DNA of 64,000 nt from Microbacterium maritypicum. Its GTDB lineage: Bacteria > Actinomycetota > Actinomycetes > Actinomycetales > Microbacteriaceae. The notes beneath the pieces were generated by a model. The model saw only the letters and a list, made by a program, of their open reading frames with translations. It made no database searches and had not been told where the DNA came from. How positions within the stretch are numbered: the stretch's first letter is position 1; each line of letters begins with the position of its first letter. This document shows positions 26,544 to 36,901 of the stretch, in pieces. The stretch spans positions 248,001 to 312,000 of the forward strand of contig NZ_WAAQ01000003.1 in the NCBI RefSeq assembly GCF_008868125.1. The letters run 5' to 3'. The translations under genes and the position numbers were made by a program.

Positions 26544-27569
26544 CTACAAACGGATGGCTCCGGTGGGCATGTCATTCGCCAGCGCCTCGGGGGCCTCGTC
26601 CACGATCAGAGATCCGCGCAGCACCGGTGTGATGACCACCAGCGACTCCACGACCTCCAGGCCCTCGTGGCCTGCCACGGCCGGCCCGGTGAGGAATTCG
26701 TAGAACTCGTCGGCGTCCTTCACGAGCACGTTGGCGAGCAGTTGCGAGGTGCCGGTGGTCGCGGCGATGAACTTCACCTCGGGCGCCGCCGCCAGAGCGG
26801 TACCCACCTTCTCGAGGCGCGCCATCGGCACGCGGAGCCAGACGAGCGCCTCCAGTCCCAGGCCGAACAGGCTCGGTACGACCTCGGTGCGCGGATGCAT
26901 CAGGCCGCGGCGATTCAGGGACTCCATCCGCCGCCGGGTGGTCGTGACGTTCAGGCCGAGCGAACGCGCCAGCTGGGCGACCGGCATGCGCCCGTCCTTC
27001 AGCAGCAGCCGGATGAGTGCCTCTTCGTCTTCGCTCAGCGAATCGGCCGGGTCGACCTCGGAGCCGGACGACTCGTCGAGCAGACGCGCCTGTTCGTCGG
27101 TGAGCACTCCCGCGCGCCAGTCATGCCCCGAGCGGAAGAACTTCAGCACCGTCGTGACGTTGATCGAGTCGATGCCCTCGAGCTCGGGGAAATCGGTGAA
27201 GAGCAGCTCTCGGATCGAGGCGTCGTCGTGGGGGAGCAGCATCCCGGCGATGTCGCTGCTGCCTTCGAGCACCGATACCGACGAGGCATCGGCTCGCCGT
27301 GCCAGGGTGCGCGCCACGTGCCACAGGGCGTGCGGCTCGGTGGTGATGCGGAAGAGCACGGCTCTGGCATGGAGAACGCGCGAAGGATCGACGTACGTGG
27401 AGACACGCACCAGGCCTCGGTCGAGCAGCCGCTGGCCGCGACGGGCGACCGTGCGCTCCGGCAGATCGACCACGCGGCCGATCTCCCCCCAGGACGCACG
27501 GCCGTTCACCTGCAGGGCCGCGGCGACGATCCGATCGGTCTCGTCGGCCATCACATCGTTCGCGGGCAC
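26544..27569 (-). CDS. Double Lrp/AsnC-type transcriptional regulator
   Basis: A 341-residue protein made of two Lrp/AsnC-like halves. The first HTH is around INGRASWGEIGRVVDLPERTVARR-type sequence near residues 10-50. The second is around LSEDEEALIRLLLKDGRMP, followed by LARSLGLNVTTTRRR; each half is followed by an effector-type alpha/beta region. Single-domain Lrp proteins are about 150 residues, so this is a fused dimer. The start is GTG with AAGGAGAG upstream. It lies 115 bases upstream of the polyamine operon on the same strand, so it is the probable local regulator. Confidence 0.88.
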   Translation of the reverse strand: MPANDVMADETDRIVAAALQVNGRASWGEIGRVVDLPERTVARRGQRLLDRGLVRVSTYVDPSRVLHARAVLFRITTEPHALWHVARTLARRADASSVSVLEGSSDIAGMLLPHDDASIRELLFTDFPELEGIDSINVTTVLKFFRSGHDWRAGVLTDEQARLLDESSGSEVDPADSLSEDEEALIRLLLKDGRMPVAQLARSLGLNVTTTRRRMESLNRRGLMHPRTEVVPSLFGLGLEALVWLRVPMARLEKVGTALAAAPEVKFIAATTGTSQLLANVLVKDADEFYEFLTGPAVAGHEGLEVVESLVVITPVLRGSLIVDEAPEALANDMPTGAIRL

Positions 27570-27656
27570 TTGCTCTCCTTCACCGGGGACGGACTCGGTG
27601 GAAGGTTATCCCAGTACGGGGTGCCGTCGAGGCGTCGGTGAATCTGCCGATGTGCC

Positions 27657-28298
27657 TCAGATGTCGCTGAAGTCGTTGCCACCGGTGCTGAGGCGGCTCA
27701 CGACGTCGCCGGTGACCTTGAGGTCGATGTACTCCACACCGACCTCACCGGGATTCACGAGAGACGAGGTGCCGGGAACTTCTCGCACGCCGATGCTGAG
27801 GTAGTCGGCGACGCCATCTCCGTCCTCATCCCACCCGTCCACTGCCCCTGCGGCCATCGCCTCGGCGCGCGTCGAACCGATGCCGATGCCCTCCGGGGTA
27901 CGGACGATCACCCCCGGCGCATCCGCCGACACGACCAAGTCGATACGGGTCTCACGGACCGTCGCCTTCGTTCCCTGCCAGTCGTATCCGGCGTACACCG
28001 AACCGTACGGGCCCTCGACGGGCGCTTCCGTCGGCGCGGCCCCGAAGGCGGCGGTGAGGGCCGCGACAGCGCCGTCCGGGTCGTCGTACGCGAGCACAGG
28101 GCCGTCGTCGATCGAAAGACCGTCGACCGAGATCTCCACCACACGGTCCGCGGGCGTCGCCGACGGAGAGGCGACGGGCGACGATGACGGCGACGGTGTC
28201 GCTGTGCTGTCCGTGCTCGCGGGTGCGCAGGCGGTGAGCGAGAAACCCAGGAGGGCGGCTGCAGCGGAAGCGAGGGCGAGGCGAGAGCGATTGCGCAT
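27657..28298 (-). CDS. Hypothetical lipoprotein
   Basis: A 213-residue secreted protein with a lipobox (LLGFSLTAC, cysteine about residue 24), a Ser/Pro/Thr-rich linker of about 25 residues and a globular C-terminal domain. That domain contains DGWDEDGDGVADY, an Asp-rich segment resembling a calcium-binding loop. No family was recognised. It is a single gene between the Lrp-type regulator and a terminator. Confidence 0.78.
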   Translation of the reverse strand: MRNRSRLALASAAAALLGFSLTACAPASTDSTATPSPSSSPVASPSATPADRVVEISVDGLSIDDGPVLAYDDPDGAVAALTAAFGAAPTEAPVEGPYGSVYAGYDWQGTKATVRETRIDLVVSADAPGVIVRTPEGIGIGSTRAEAMAAGAVDGWDEDGDGVADYLSIGVREVPGTSSLVNPGEVGVEYIDLKVTGDVVSRLSTGGNDFSDI

Positions 28299-28386
28299 GT
28301 CCCGAGCCTAGGGTGTGCGCCGGGAGGGGGCCGCCCCGCCGCTCGGCGGAATCTACATCGTTTCGATGAGATGTCCGGGCCAGTGA

Positions 28387-28426
28387 AGTGGGCGTCGTCC
28401 GGGCCGAAACCCGCACGACGCCCACT
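28387..28426. terminator. Terminator downstream of the purple acid phosphatase gene
   Basis: A perfect 12-bp inverted repeat, AGTGGGCGTCGT and its complement, has an inner CGGG/CCCG extension. It sits just past the stop of the phosphatase gene. Confidence 0.85.
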
Positions 28427-28432
28427 GGCGGC

Positions 28433-30976
28433 CTACTCCGCCTCGGTCGTCTCCATCGAGGCGTGCTGGCGACGGCGGCGCATCGCGAACAGACCGAGGC
28501 CCGCCGCGAGCAGGACCACCGCGGCGATCACGTAGGGCGCGCTGTCGGCGCCGGTCGTGGCGAGGTCGCCGCCGGTCGACCCTCCGGTGCTCGTACCCGG
28601 GGTTGTGTTGCCCCCACCGGCTGCCGCGATGACGGTGAGCGAGGTGGTGATCTCGGTGCCGTCGGCGCGGATCACAGCGAGCGTGTGCGCGCCGGCCGGG
28701 GTGTTCGCGGGGATCGTCAGCGTGCGCTGGAACGAGCCGTCCGTGCCGGCGGTCGCCGTGCCCAGCTGCACCGGGTCGGACCGCAGCTCGAACCGCAGCT
28801 GAGCGCCCTCCGCGAAGCCGCTTCCGGACACCGTGACGGTGCCGCCGGCCTTCACGGAGGCCGCGCCGAGCTCGACCTTCGCCGGGACCTCGGGCTCCGG
28901 AGGCGTGACGCCGTCTTCGGTGACCCACTTCTCACCGGCATCCGACTTGGTCACGGTGAACGTGTCGTAGACGGCGCCGAGGGGAAGGTCGGTCGTGGCG
29001 CCCGGCTGCTTCTCGGCGAGGTACGAGCGGTAGACCAGCTGGTTCTTCGACACGTCGATCACCTGATAGGTCGTGACGCCCTGGCCGCGCAGCACCTGGG
29101 TGGCGCCGTTGTTGGTCCAGACGTTCTTCTCGGGCGTCTCCAGGTCGTAGTGCTTCGCACCCGAGTTCGACACGACGTAGACCGGGCCGGTGGTGAGTCC
29201 CGGGGTCTCGGTCGCATCGGTGTTCACATAGCCGCGGGCGTACGTGTGGTCGTGACCCATGAGCACCAGGTCGATGTCGTTGCGCTGGAAGACCGGCAGC
29301 CACTCGGCGCGCAGCACCGGCTCGTCACGACCCTCGGAAGCCGAGAACACCGGCTGGTGGAACGTGACGACATTCCACTTCGACGGGCTGTTCTGCAGCA
29401 GCAGGTCGAGCCAGGCGCCCTGGAAGCGGGTCCAGAGCACGCCGATCTGCGAGGAGGGGCACTCCGCGCCGGTGCAAGAGGGGAGGCCGGCGGGGGTGAG
29501 GAAGGTGGTGTCGCGGGTCGCGTTCAGCGTGATGAACCGCACGCCCTGGTAGTCGGTGTAGTACGCGGTCTCCGCGGCGAACGAGCTCCAGTGGTCGAAG
29601 AACGCGCGGTACTGCTGTGCGACCGCGGAGTCGCCCTTCGCGAGCTCGGCCAGCTCGCCCACCGAGCTCGTCGACGGGTTGTTGTGCGGGTACTCGAACG
29701 CGGCCTTCCATGCCGTCAGCAGCTTGTCGCCCGAGTACTCGTGGTTGCCGGGGGCGGCCATCACGTTGGTGCGGACGGCCGAGTCCTTCATGCCCTTGAA
29801 CCAGTTGACCCATTCGTTCTCGTTGCTCGACGAGTTGATCAGGTCGCCTGCGTGCACCGAGCCGATGGAGCGAGGCGCCTTGGCCTCGGCCTGCTTCACG
29901 ACGCTCGGCCACGTGGTGTCGAGGCCGATCTGCGCGTCGCCGTAGTAGATGAACTGGAAGTCCGTGGCCGCAGGATCGGCGGTGCGGAAGGTGAACCAGT
30001 CGCTCCAGCTGCCGGGGAGGCCGACACGGTAGCGGTACTCGGTCGCGGCGGTGAGTCCGGTCACGGTGGCCGAGAAGTGCTTGTTCGGGTTGCCGTTCAC
30101 CACACCCGCGTCGTAGGCGTCGACCGTGCGGGAATCGCCGCCGGCGGACGGAGCGATCTCGACCTGTCCGACCGTGTGCGAGGCGTCGCCGGCGAGCCAG
30201 GAGAACGACTGTGAGACGGCGGGCTGCTCGGTCGGTGTGAGGATCACCCGGGTCGGCGGCGCGACGACGGGGGTGCCGGGAGCGGATGCTTCGACGAGGG
30301 TCAGCGACGACATGTCGAAGAAGATGTCCGAGCTGGTCTCGCGGTCCTGGAACAGCGACACGGCGATGGTGTTCGTGCCGTCGTGCAGCAGGTCGCCTTC
30401 CGCGCTGAACGTGCTGGTGAGCGGGCTGCCGTTGCCGTCGCCGGCATACTCGACGTTCACCGTGTCGGTGATGCGTCCGTCGACGTAGCGGGCGACCTCG
30501 GTGCCGTTGATCCAGACGATGATCGCGTCGTCGTACGTGATGGTGCTCTGCAGAGCCGCGACCTGCTCGGCGACGCCGGCTTCGAGCTCGAACGTCGTGC
30601 GGAAGAAGTAGGTGGGAACGGTGGGGGCGGCCGCACCGTCGAGGTAGTGGTTCAGAAGCGTCTTCGGCGTCTGCGAGCCCACAGGCGCGAGCTTTCCGCC
30701 CTTGGCTCCGAACGAGCCCGCTGCCGACTTCCATGCACTGTCGTCATAGGCGGGCAGGGTCCAATCGCGCAGAGCCGCCGGAGCGGGAGACGGGTCGGAG
30801 CCGTCGTCGAGGTAATGCCAGGCCGTGTCGCCGGTGATCAGCGATCCCGTCGGCACCTCGGGGTCGGGAGCGGCGAGGGCCGCGGGGGCGACGACAGCGC
30901 CGGCGAGCAGGGCGAGCAGCGCGACGGAGGTCAGTCCGCGACGTCGCCACCGCACCGCAGGGGTGGGGGAGGTCAT
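28433..30976 (-). CDS. Cell-wall-anchored purple acid phosphatase-like metallophosphoesterase
   Basis: An 847-residue exported enzyme with an N-terminal signal peptide ending near LAAPDPE, a lectin-like N-terminal region, a fibronectin-like PAP N-domain (about residues 240-335) and the metallophosphoesterase domain. Dimetal-site motifs are YYGDAQIG, GDLINSSS, GNHEYSG, TFHQPVF and MGHDHTYARGY. A C-terminal Ig-like region, a Gly/Ser/Thr linker and the sorting signal LATTG (805-809) follow, with a membrane helix and an RRRR tail. LAXTG is the motif used by class E sortases of Actinobacteria. Likely role: surface release of phosphate. Confidence 0.9.
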   Translation of the reverse strand: MTSPTPAVRWRRRGLTSVALLALLAGAVVAPAALAAPDPEVPTGSLITGDTAWHYLDDGSDPSPAPAALRDWTLPAYDDSAWKSAAGSFGAKGGKLAPVGSQTPKTLLNHYLDGAAAPTVPTYFFRTTFELEAGVAEQVAALQSTITYDDAIIVWINGTEVARYVDGRITDTVNVEYAGDGNGSPLTSTFSAEGDLLHDGTNTIAVSLFQDRETSSDIFFDMSSLTLVEASAPGTPVVAPPTRVILTPTEQPAVSQSFSWLAGDASHTVGQVEIAPSAGGDSRTVDAYDAGVVNGNPNKHFSATVTGLTAATEYRYRVGLPGSWSDWFTFRTADPAATDFQFIYYGDAQIGLDTTWPSVVKQAEAKAPRSIGSVHAGDLINSSSNENEWVNWFKGMKDSAVRTNVMAAPGNHEYSGDKLLTAWKAAFEYPHNNPSTSSVGELAELAKGDSAVAQQYRAFFDHWSSFAAETAYYTDYQGVRFITLNATRDTTFLTPAGLPSCTGAECPSSQIGVLWTRFQGAWLDLLLQNSPSKWNVVTFHQPVFSASEGRDEPVLRAEWLPVFQRNDIDLVLMGHDHTYARGYVNTDATETPGLTTGPVYVVSNSGAKHYDLETPEKNVWTNNGATQVLRGQGVTTYQVIDVSKNQLVYRSYLAEKQPGATTDLPLGAVYDTFTVTKSDAGEKWVTEDGVTPPEPEVPAKVELGAASVKAGGTVTVSGSGFAEGAQLRFELRSDPVQLGTATAGTDGSFQRTLTIPANTPAGAHTLAVIRADGTEITTSLTVIAAAGGGNTTPGTSTGGSTGGDLATTGADSAPYVIAAVVLLAAGLGLFAMRRRRQHASMETTEAE

Positions 30977-31127
30977 GTCAGTCCTTCAGGGTGGGGGTTT
31001 CCGTGCGCAGTCGCACGATGCCCCTCCACCCCATCGAAGACGGATGACCGGGGGTTGGCCTTCGGGCGACCGGGAGGTGAACGGGCGTCGCGGGATCGGG
31101 CGCATCCGCCCCGGTACGCTGGAACCC

Positions 31128-32555
31128 ATGCTCAACATGGCTGACGGCCTCGCCCGTCTCGGTGCGCTCGCCGAGAATCCGGTCGTCCGCACCCTCGCGA
31201 CGGCGTTCGAGGATGCCGGGTTCGATCTGGCCGTCGTCGGTGGCCCGGTGCGCGACGCGTTGCTGGGACGCACGACGCACGACCTCGATTTCACGACGAA
31301 CGCCTCGCCGGACGAGATCCTGTCCATCGTCACGCCGATCTCGACCGCGCAGTGGGACATCGGCCGTGCGTTCGGCACGATCGGCGCACGCGTGCAGCGT
31401 GAGCAGGTCGAGATCACGACCTATCGAGCCGACAGCTATGACGGCGTGACCCGCAAACCCACCGTGGAGTTCGGCGACACGATCGACGGCGACCTCGTGC
31501 GCCGTGACTTCACCGTCAACTCCATGGCACTGCAGGTGCCGGCCGTGAAGCTCGTCGACCCGACCGGCGGCGTCGAAGACCTCATCGCGGGAGTGTTGCG
31601 CACGCCCACCGATCCTCGGGTCTCGTTCGGCGACGATCCGCTCCGGATGCTGCGGGCGGCTCGCTTCAGCGCGCAGCTCGGCTTCCGTGTCGAGGACGCC
31701 ACCGCCGAGGCGATCACCGAGTTGCGCGAGACGCTGAAGATCGTGAGCCCCGAGCGCATCCAGTCCGAACTCGTGCGCCTCATGCAGACCGACGACCCGG
31801 TGCGCGGCATCCGCGTGCTGGTCGACACCGGACTGATCGACGAGTTCCTCCCCGAGGTCACCGACCTGCGCCTCGAAGTCGATGAGCACCACCACCACAA
31901 GGACGTCTACGAGCACTCGCTCACGGTGCTCGCCCAGGCGATCCAGCTCGAGCACTCCCGGCACCCCGGCGCCGCCCCCGACGTGCCGCTGCGCATCGCT
32001 GCTCTGCTGCATGACATCGGCAAGCCGCGCACCCGCAAGCTCGAGGCCGGGGGAGTGGTCACCTTCCACCACCACGACGTGGTCGGCTCGCGCATGGCCC
32101 GCAAGCGACTGCAGGCGCTGCGCTTCGACACCGACACCACCGACGCCGTCGCGACGCTCATCGAGCTGCACCTGCGCTTCTTCGGTTACGCCGAGGGGGC
32201 GTGGACGGATGCGGCCGTGCGCCGCTACGTGCGCGATGCCGGCGACCTGCTGGAGCGTCTGCACATCCTCACCCGCGCCGACGTGACCACCCGGAACAAG
32301 CGCAAGGCCGGTCGCCTGGCCAGCGCGTACGACGACATCGAGGCGCGCATCGCCGCACTGCGCGAGCAGGAGGAGCTCGACTCCATCCGTCCGGAGATCG
32401 ACGGCAACCGCATCCAGCAGGTGCTCGGCATCAGCCCGGGGCGCGAGGTCGGCGAGGCGTACCGGTTCCTGCTCGATCTGCGTCTGGACGAGGGCGTGCT
32501 CGGAACCGAGGTCGCCGAGCAGCGGCTCCGGGAGTGGTGGGCCGCACGCGGCTGA
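31128..32555 (+). CDS. cca: CCA tRNA nucleotidyltransferase
   Basis: A 475-residue class II CCA-adding enzyme, which builds or repairs the 3' CCA of tRNAs. It shows GGPVRDALLGR with the DLDFTT metal-binding motif, RRDFTVNSMAL, DPLRMLRAARFSAQLGF, and a C-terminal HD domain (LLHDIGKPRT) typical of actinobacterial members. I chose the ATG at MLNMADGL; a second ATG is three codons on. Longer in-frame extension runs into the upstream gene's promoter region. The gene is part of the conserved origin-proximal set. Confidence 0.94.
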   Translation: MLNMADGLARLGALAENPVVRTLATAFEDAGFDLAVVGGPVRDALLGRTTHDLDFTTNASPDEILSIVTPISTAQWDIGRAFGTIGARVQREQVEITTYRADSYDGVTRKPTVEFGDTIDGDLVRRDFTVNSMALQVPAVKLVDPTGGVEDLIAGVLRTPTDPRVSFGDDPLRMLRAARFSAQLGFRVEDATAEAITELRETLKIVSPERIQSELVRLMQTDDPVRGIRVLVDTGLIDEFLPEVTDLRLEVDEHHHHKDVYEHSLTVLAQAIQLEHSRHPGAAPDVPLRIAALLHDIGKPRTRKLEAGGVVTFHHHDVVGSRMARKRLQALRFDTDTTDAVATLIELHLRFFGYAEGAWTDAAVRRYVRDAGDLLERLHILTRADVTTRNKRKAGRLASAYDDIEARIAALREQEELDSIRPEIDGNRIQQVLGISPGREVGEAYRFLLDLRLDEGVLGTEVAEQRLREWWAARG

Positions 32556-32561
32556 CCCGGC

Positions 32562-33131
32562 TCACCCCTCTCGTCGGCGTTCGAGCTCGGTGAACACCAC
32601 GCCGCTGTCGTAGGTGACGGTCTCGACCGCGTCGAACTGTTCGGGGCGATAGGGGCGCTCGCCGAACAGGGGGATGCCCGAGCCGAACAGCAGGGGCTGC
32701 CGCTTGAGGACGAGGCGGTCGATCTCGTCGGCGAGTGTGGCGGCCAGAGCGCCGCCGCCGCAGAGCCAGATGGCGGCGCCTTCCTCGAGTTTCAGCCGGC
32801 GCACCACAGCGATCGGGTCTTCGGACGTGACCTCGAGGTTCTCTCCCTCTGCGGTGCGCGAGCGGCTGAAGACGATCTGGCGCAGGTGCGCGTAGGGGCT
32901 GGGCACACCGCCCACCTGATACGTGTTCCACCCCATCAGCACGGTGTCGAAGAGCGCGCGCTTCTGGGGGATGCCGAGCGCTGCGGCCGCGACGGTGGGG
33001 AGGGTGTCGGCGAACCGGGCGTTGATGCCCTCCATGTGGTCGCCCTCGATGAGGAATGCGTCGAACTCGCCGTTCGGGCCGGCGATGTAGCCGTCGAGGG
33101 TGACGGCGGCGTAGTACACGAGCTCTCGCAT
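32562..33131 (-). CDS. Dihydrofolate reductase family protein (RibD C-terminal-like)
   Basis: A 189-residue DHFR-fold protein beginning MRELVYYAAVTLDGYIAGPNG, typical of bacterial YyaP/YwjB-like reductases. IWLCGGGALAATLADEIDRL is the cofactor-binding segment and QPLLFGSGIPLFG the C-terminal signature. Its substrate is unknown. It is transcribed divergently from a TetR regulator that probably controls it, and converges on the CCA enzyme gene with only 6 bases between stops. It is a second, distantly related member of the fold in this window. Confidence 0.87.
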   Translation of the reverse strand: MRELVYYAAVTLDGYIAGPNGEFDAFLIEGDHMEGINARFADTLPTVAAAALGIPQKRALFDTVLMGWNTYQVGGVPSPYAHLRQIVFSRSRTAEGENLEVTSEDPIAVVRRLKLEEGAAIWLCGGGALAATLADEIDRLVLKRQPLLFGSGIPLFGERPYRPEQFDAVETVTYDSGVVFTELERRREG

Positions 33132-33139
33132 GATTCTCC

Positions 33140-33184
33140 AATCACTACATCTGTCGCAGTTACGGTACAACAGGCGTAGTGATT
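33140..33184. promoter_or_regulatory. Inverted repeat in the reductase/TetR divergent promoter
   Basis: AATCACTAC and its exact complement GTAGTGATT are separated by 27 bases and span most of the 70-base intergenic gap. A shorter near-palindrome, GTTACGGTAC, lies between them. Placement fits operators for the adjacent TetR protein acting on both divergent genes. Confidence 0.6.
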
Positions 33185-33201
33185 GCGCTAGTGTTCCGTG
33201 C

Positions 33202-33768
33202 ATGGTGAAGAACGACTCCCGGCGACGGCTCATCGCGGATGCAGGACTCACGGTGCTCGCACGAGAGGGATCGCGAGGTCTCACGCACCGCGCGGTCGAT
33301 ACCGCCGCGCAGGTTCCGACGGGCACCACCTCGAACTACTTCCGCAGCAGGGACGCCCTGATCGAGGGTCTGGTCGAGCGGATCGGAGAGCGTCTCGCCC
33401 CCACCTCCGAAGACCTGGAGCGTCGTGCGACGGCGGAGCCCGGGCCCGCCCTGTTCGCCGACTACATCCGCGACATCGTGCGGCGACTGACCGAGGACCG
33501 CGACGTGACGCTCGCGCTGTTCGAGCTGCGACTCGAAGGCGGTCGGCGTCCCGAGGTCGCCGCCGTGCTCGCTGCCTGGCAGCGCGCCGGCTTCGACGGC
33601 GATGTGGCGTTCAACACCGCGGCCGGGCTCCCGGGCGGACGCCGCGAGATCGCGCTGTTCCACTACGCGATCGACGGGTTGCTGCTCGACAGGCTCACGA
33701 CGCCGATCGATCCGGACACCTCCACCGACGAGGTGATCGACGACCTGGTCGCCGGGCTCCTGCGCTGA
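33202..33768 (+). CDS. TetR family transcriptional regulator
   Basis: A 188-residue TetR-type repressor. The N-terminal HTH is readable in RRRLIADAGLTVLAREG, then THRAVDTAAQVPTGTTSNYFRSRDALIEGL. The C-terminal ligand/dimerisation domain is variable and gives no ligand clue. The ATG was chosen at MVKNDSRRR, near the edge of the divergent promoter; the longer frame runs through the promoter region. It likely represses itself and the divergent reductase gene. Confidence 0.9.
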   Translation: MVKNDSRRRLIADAGLTVLAREGSRGLTHRAVDTAAQVPTGTTSNYFRSRDALIEGLVERIGERLAPTSEDLERRATAEPGPALFADYIRDIVRRLTEDRDVTLALFELRLEGGRRPEVAAVLAAWQRAGFDGDVAFNTAAGLPGGRREIALFHYAIDGLLLDRLTTPIDPDTSTDEVIDDLVAGLLR

Positions 33769-33845
33769 CACGGTGAGGTGTTCCCTCCGGGGCAGTGCTC
33801 CTCGTACACTGAGGCAACGCACGCTCTCGACGATCGGAGACCGCT

Positions 33846-35174
33846 GTGTCTGCGCCGTGGCAGGTATCCCGCGAGTCCCTTCCCCCGACATCGCGACTTC
33901 TCATCGAGCGTGCGCACGAGGAACTGCTCGCCGGAAACCTCGACGATCGGCGTCTGCAAGAGGTGCGACCCCTCGTCCGTGAGTCGTGGGAGAGGTCCTG
34001 GCGCGGGCGGGTCGGGCCTGAGGGCGCTCCGCCGCTCGACCTGGTCAGCGACGAGCTCGACGCCTACCGTCTCGCACATCCGCTCGCCTCGGTGATGGAC
34101 ATGATCCGTGCGCTGCTGCTGCCTGGTGAGGCGGAGGACACGGGAGTGATCATCGCGGTCGGCGACCAGGCGGGTCGCCTGTTGTGGATCGAGGGCGACA
34201 GCCAGCTGCGCTCGCTCACCGACGGCATGGGTTTCGTGGCCGGGGCGAACTGGTCGGAGGACGCCGTCGGCACGAGCGCGCCGGGAACCGCCCTCGCGCT
34301 CGGGCAGTCGGTGCAGATCCGCGGCGCGGAGCACTACAACCGGCTCGTGCATCCGTGGTCGTGCACCGCGGCCCCCGTGCGCGACCCGGAGACGCAGCGC
34401 GTGCTCGGCGTTATCGACATCACGGGCGGCCCCGAGGTCGTCTCGCTGCAGGCACGACTGCTGGTCGATGCGACGGCCCGCGCCGTCGAGTCGGAGCTGA
34501 TGGTCGCCCGGCTCCGGCAGCGGAGCGAGGGATCCCGACCCCGATCCGCCGCGACGAAGGGACGCACCCCGGCGACCGCCAGGGCGACGCTGCACGTGCT
34601 GGGCCGCGACAGGGCGCGGCTGGAGACCGAGTCCGCGCACGACGAGTCGATGATCGAGCTCAGTGCGCGCCACGCTGCGATACTGCTCATGCTCGCCGTG
34701 CATCGCCAAGGCCTCTCGGCCGAGCGCCTGTGTGAGCTCGTCTATGGCCCCGGTGTCTCGCCCGACACGCTCCGCCCGGAGATGGTGCGCCTGCGCAAGG
34801 TGCTCGAGCGCACCGCCCCCGACCTCGTGCCGGAGTCGCGTCCGTATCGCCTTCCCGTCGCCCTCGACACCGACGCGCACGACGTGCTGTCCCTGCTCGA
34901 TCGCGGCGCGCACCGGGTGGCGCTCACGGCCTATCGGGGTCCGGTGCTGCCCGAGTCGACGTCGCCCGGTGTCGAGGAGTTCCGCGAGTCGGTGAGGGCA
35001 GCGCTGCGTGAGGCGATGCTGTCCGAGGCAAGTCTCGACGTGCTGCTCTCCTACGCCGAGATCCCCGAGGGTCAGGGCGACGCCGAAACCCTCCGACTGG
35101 CGCTGGAGATGCTCCCCGCCCGGTCGCCGAAGCGCGCGGGACTGGTCGCCCGTATCGAGCGTCTCGAGGCCTGA
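33846..35174 (+). CDS. GAF-domain transcriptional regulator (AcoR-like N-terminus)
   Basis: A 442-residue regulator. The N-terminal 210 residues match the AcoR-type sensor region, including RESWERSW, then a GAF domain with [21 protein letters not shown] and [19 protein letters not shown]. There is no AAA+ sigma-54 domain; instead the C-terminal part carries a winged-helix-like region ([13 protein letters not shown], followed by [17 protein letters not shown]). The start is GTG. It precedes an aldehyde dehydrogenase gene by 110 bases, with a nested palindrome between them, and presumably senses an alcohol or aldehyde and activates that operon. Confidence 0.85.
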   Translation: MSAPWQVSRESLPPTSRLLIERAHEELLAGNLDDRRLQEVRPLVRESWERSWRGRVGPEGAPPLDLVSDELDAYRLAHPLASVMDMIRALLLPGEAEDTGVIIAVGDQAGRLLWIEGDSQLRSLTDGMGFVAGANWSEDAVGTSAPGTALALGQSVQIRGAEHYNRLVHPWSCTAAPVRDPETQRVLGVIDITGGPEVVSLQARLLVDATARAVESELMVARLRQRSEGSRPRSAATKGRTPATARATLHVLGRDRARLETESAHDESMIELSARHAAILLMLAVHRQGLSAERLCELVYGPGVSPDTLRPEMVRLRKVLERTAPDLVPESRPYRLPVALDTDAHDVLSLLDRGAHRVALTAYRGPVLPESTSPGVEEFRESVRAALREAMLSEASLDVLLSYAEIPEGQGDAETLRLALEMLPARSPKRAGLVARIERLEA

Positions 35175-35181
35175 CCGAGCC

Positions 35182-35217
35182 TTGCAACCCGGCGCAACGT
35201 TGCGCACCGGGGTGCAA
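35182..35217. promoter_or_regulatory. Nested palindrome upstream of the aldehyde dehydrogenase gene
   Basis: A perfect 14-bp palindrome GCGCAACGTTGCGC at 35192-35205 is flanked by nearly matching inverted arms TTGCAACCCGG and CCGGGGTGCAA (10 of 11). It sits 70-100 bases before the aldehyde dehydrogenase start, immediately after the GAF regulator stop, and is the obvious operator candidate for that regulator. Confidence 0.7.
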
Positions 35218-35284
35218 CCTCGTGCGACCTACCTTCGAAGGACAGCCGCTGCACCGATGCGCGGCCCCGTCGAAGGAGACTCCC

Positions 35285-36835
<1,551 letters not shown>

Positions 36836-36844
36836 GTTCGATCC

Positions 36845-36878
36845 CCGGGCGGGCGCTGCTCCCTCAGCGTCCGCCCGG
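36845..36878 (+). terminator. Intercistronic hairpin between the aldehyde dehydrogenase and DUF779 genes
   Basis: A 14-bp stem (CCGGGCGGGCGCTG against CAGCGTCCGCCCGG, one G-U wobble) with a 6-base loop starts ten bases after the ALDH stop. There is no long U tract, so it may attenuate or process the transcript and lower DUF779 expression rather than end transcription fully. Confidence 0.65.
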
Positions 36879-36901
36879 CTCCTCCCCGGAAGGCGGCAGT
36901 C

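Noticed and set aside
28388..30214. A 608-codon open frame on the plus strand opposite the purple acid phosphatase
   Set aside because: Composition is typical of a shadow frame (Arg/Gly/Val-rich, no motifs), and the opposite strand carries a full catalytic enzyme.
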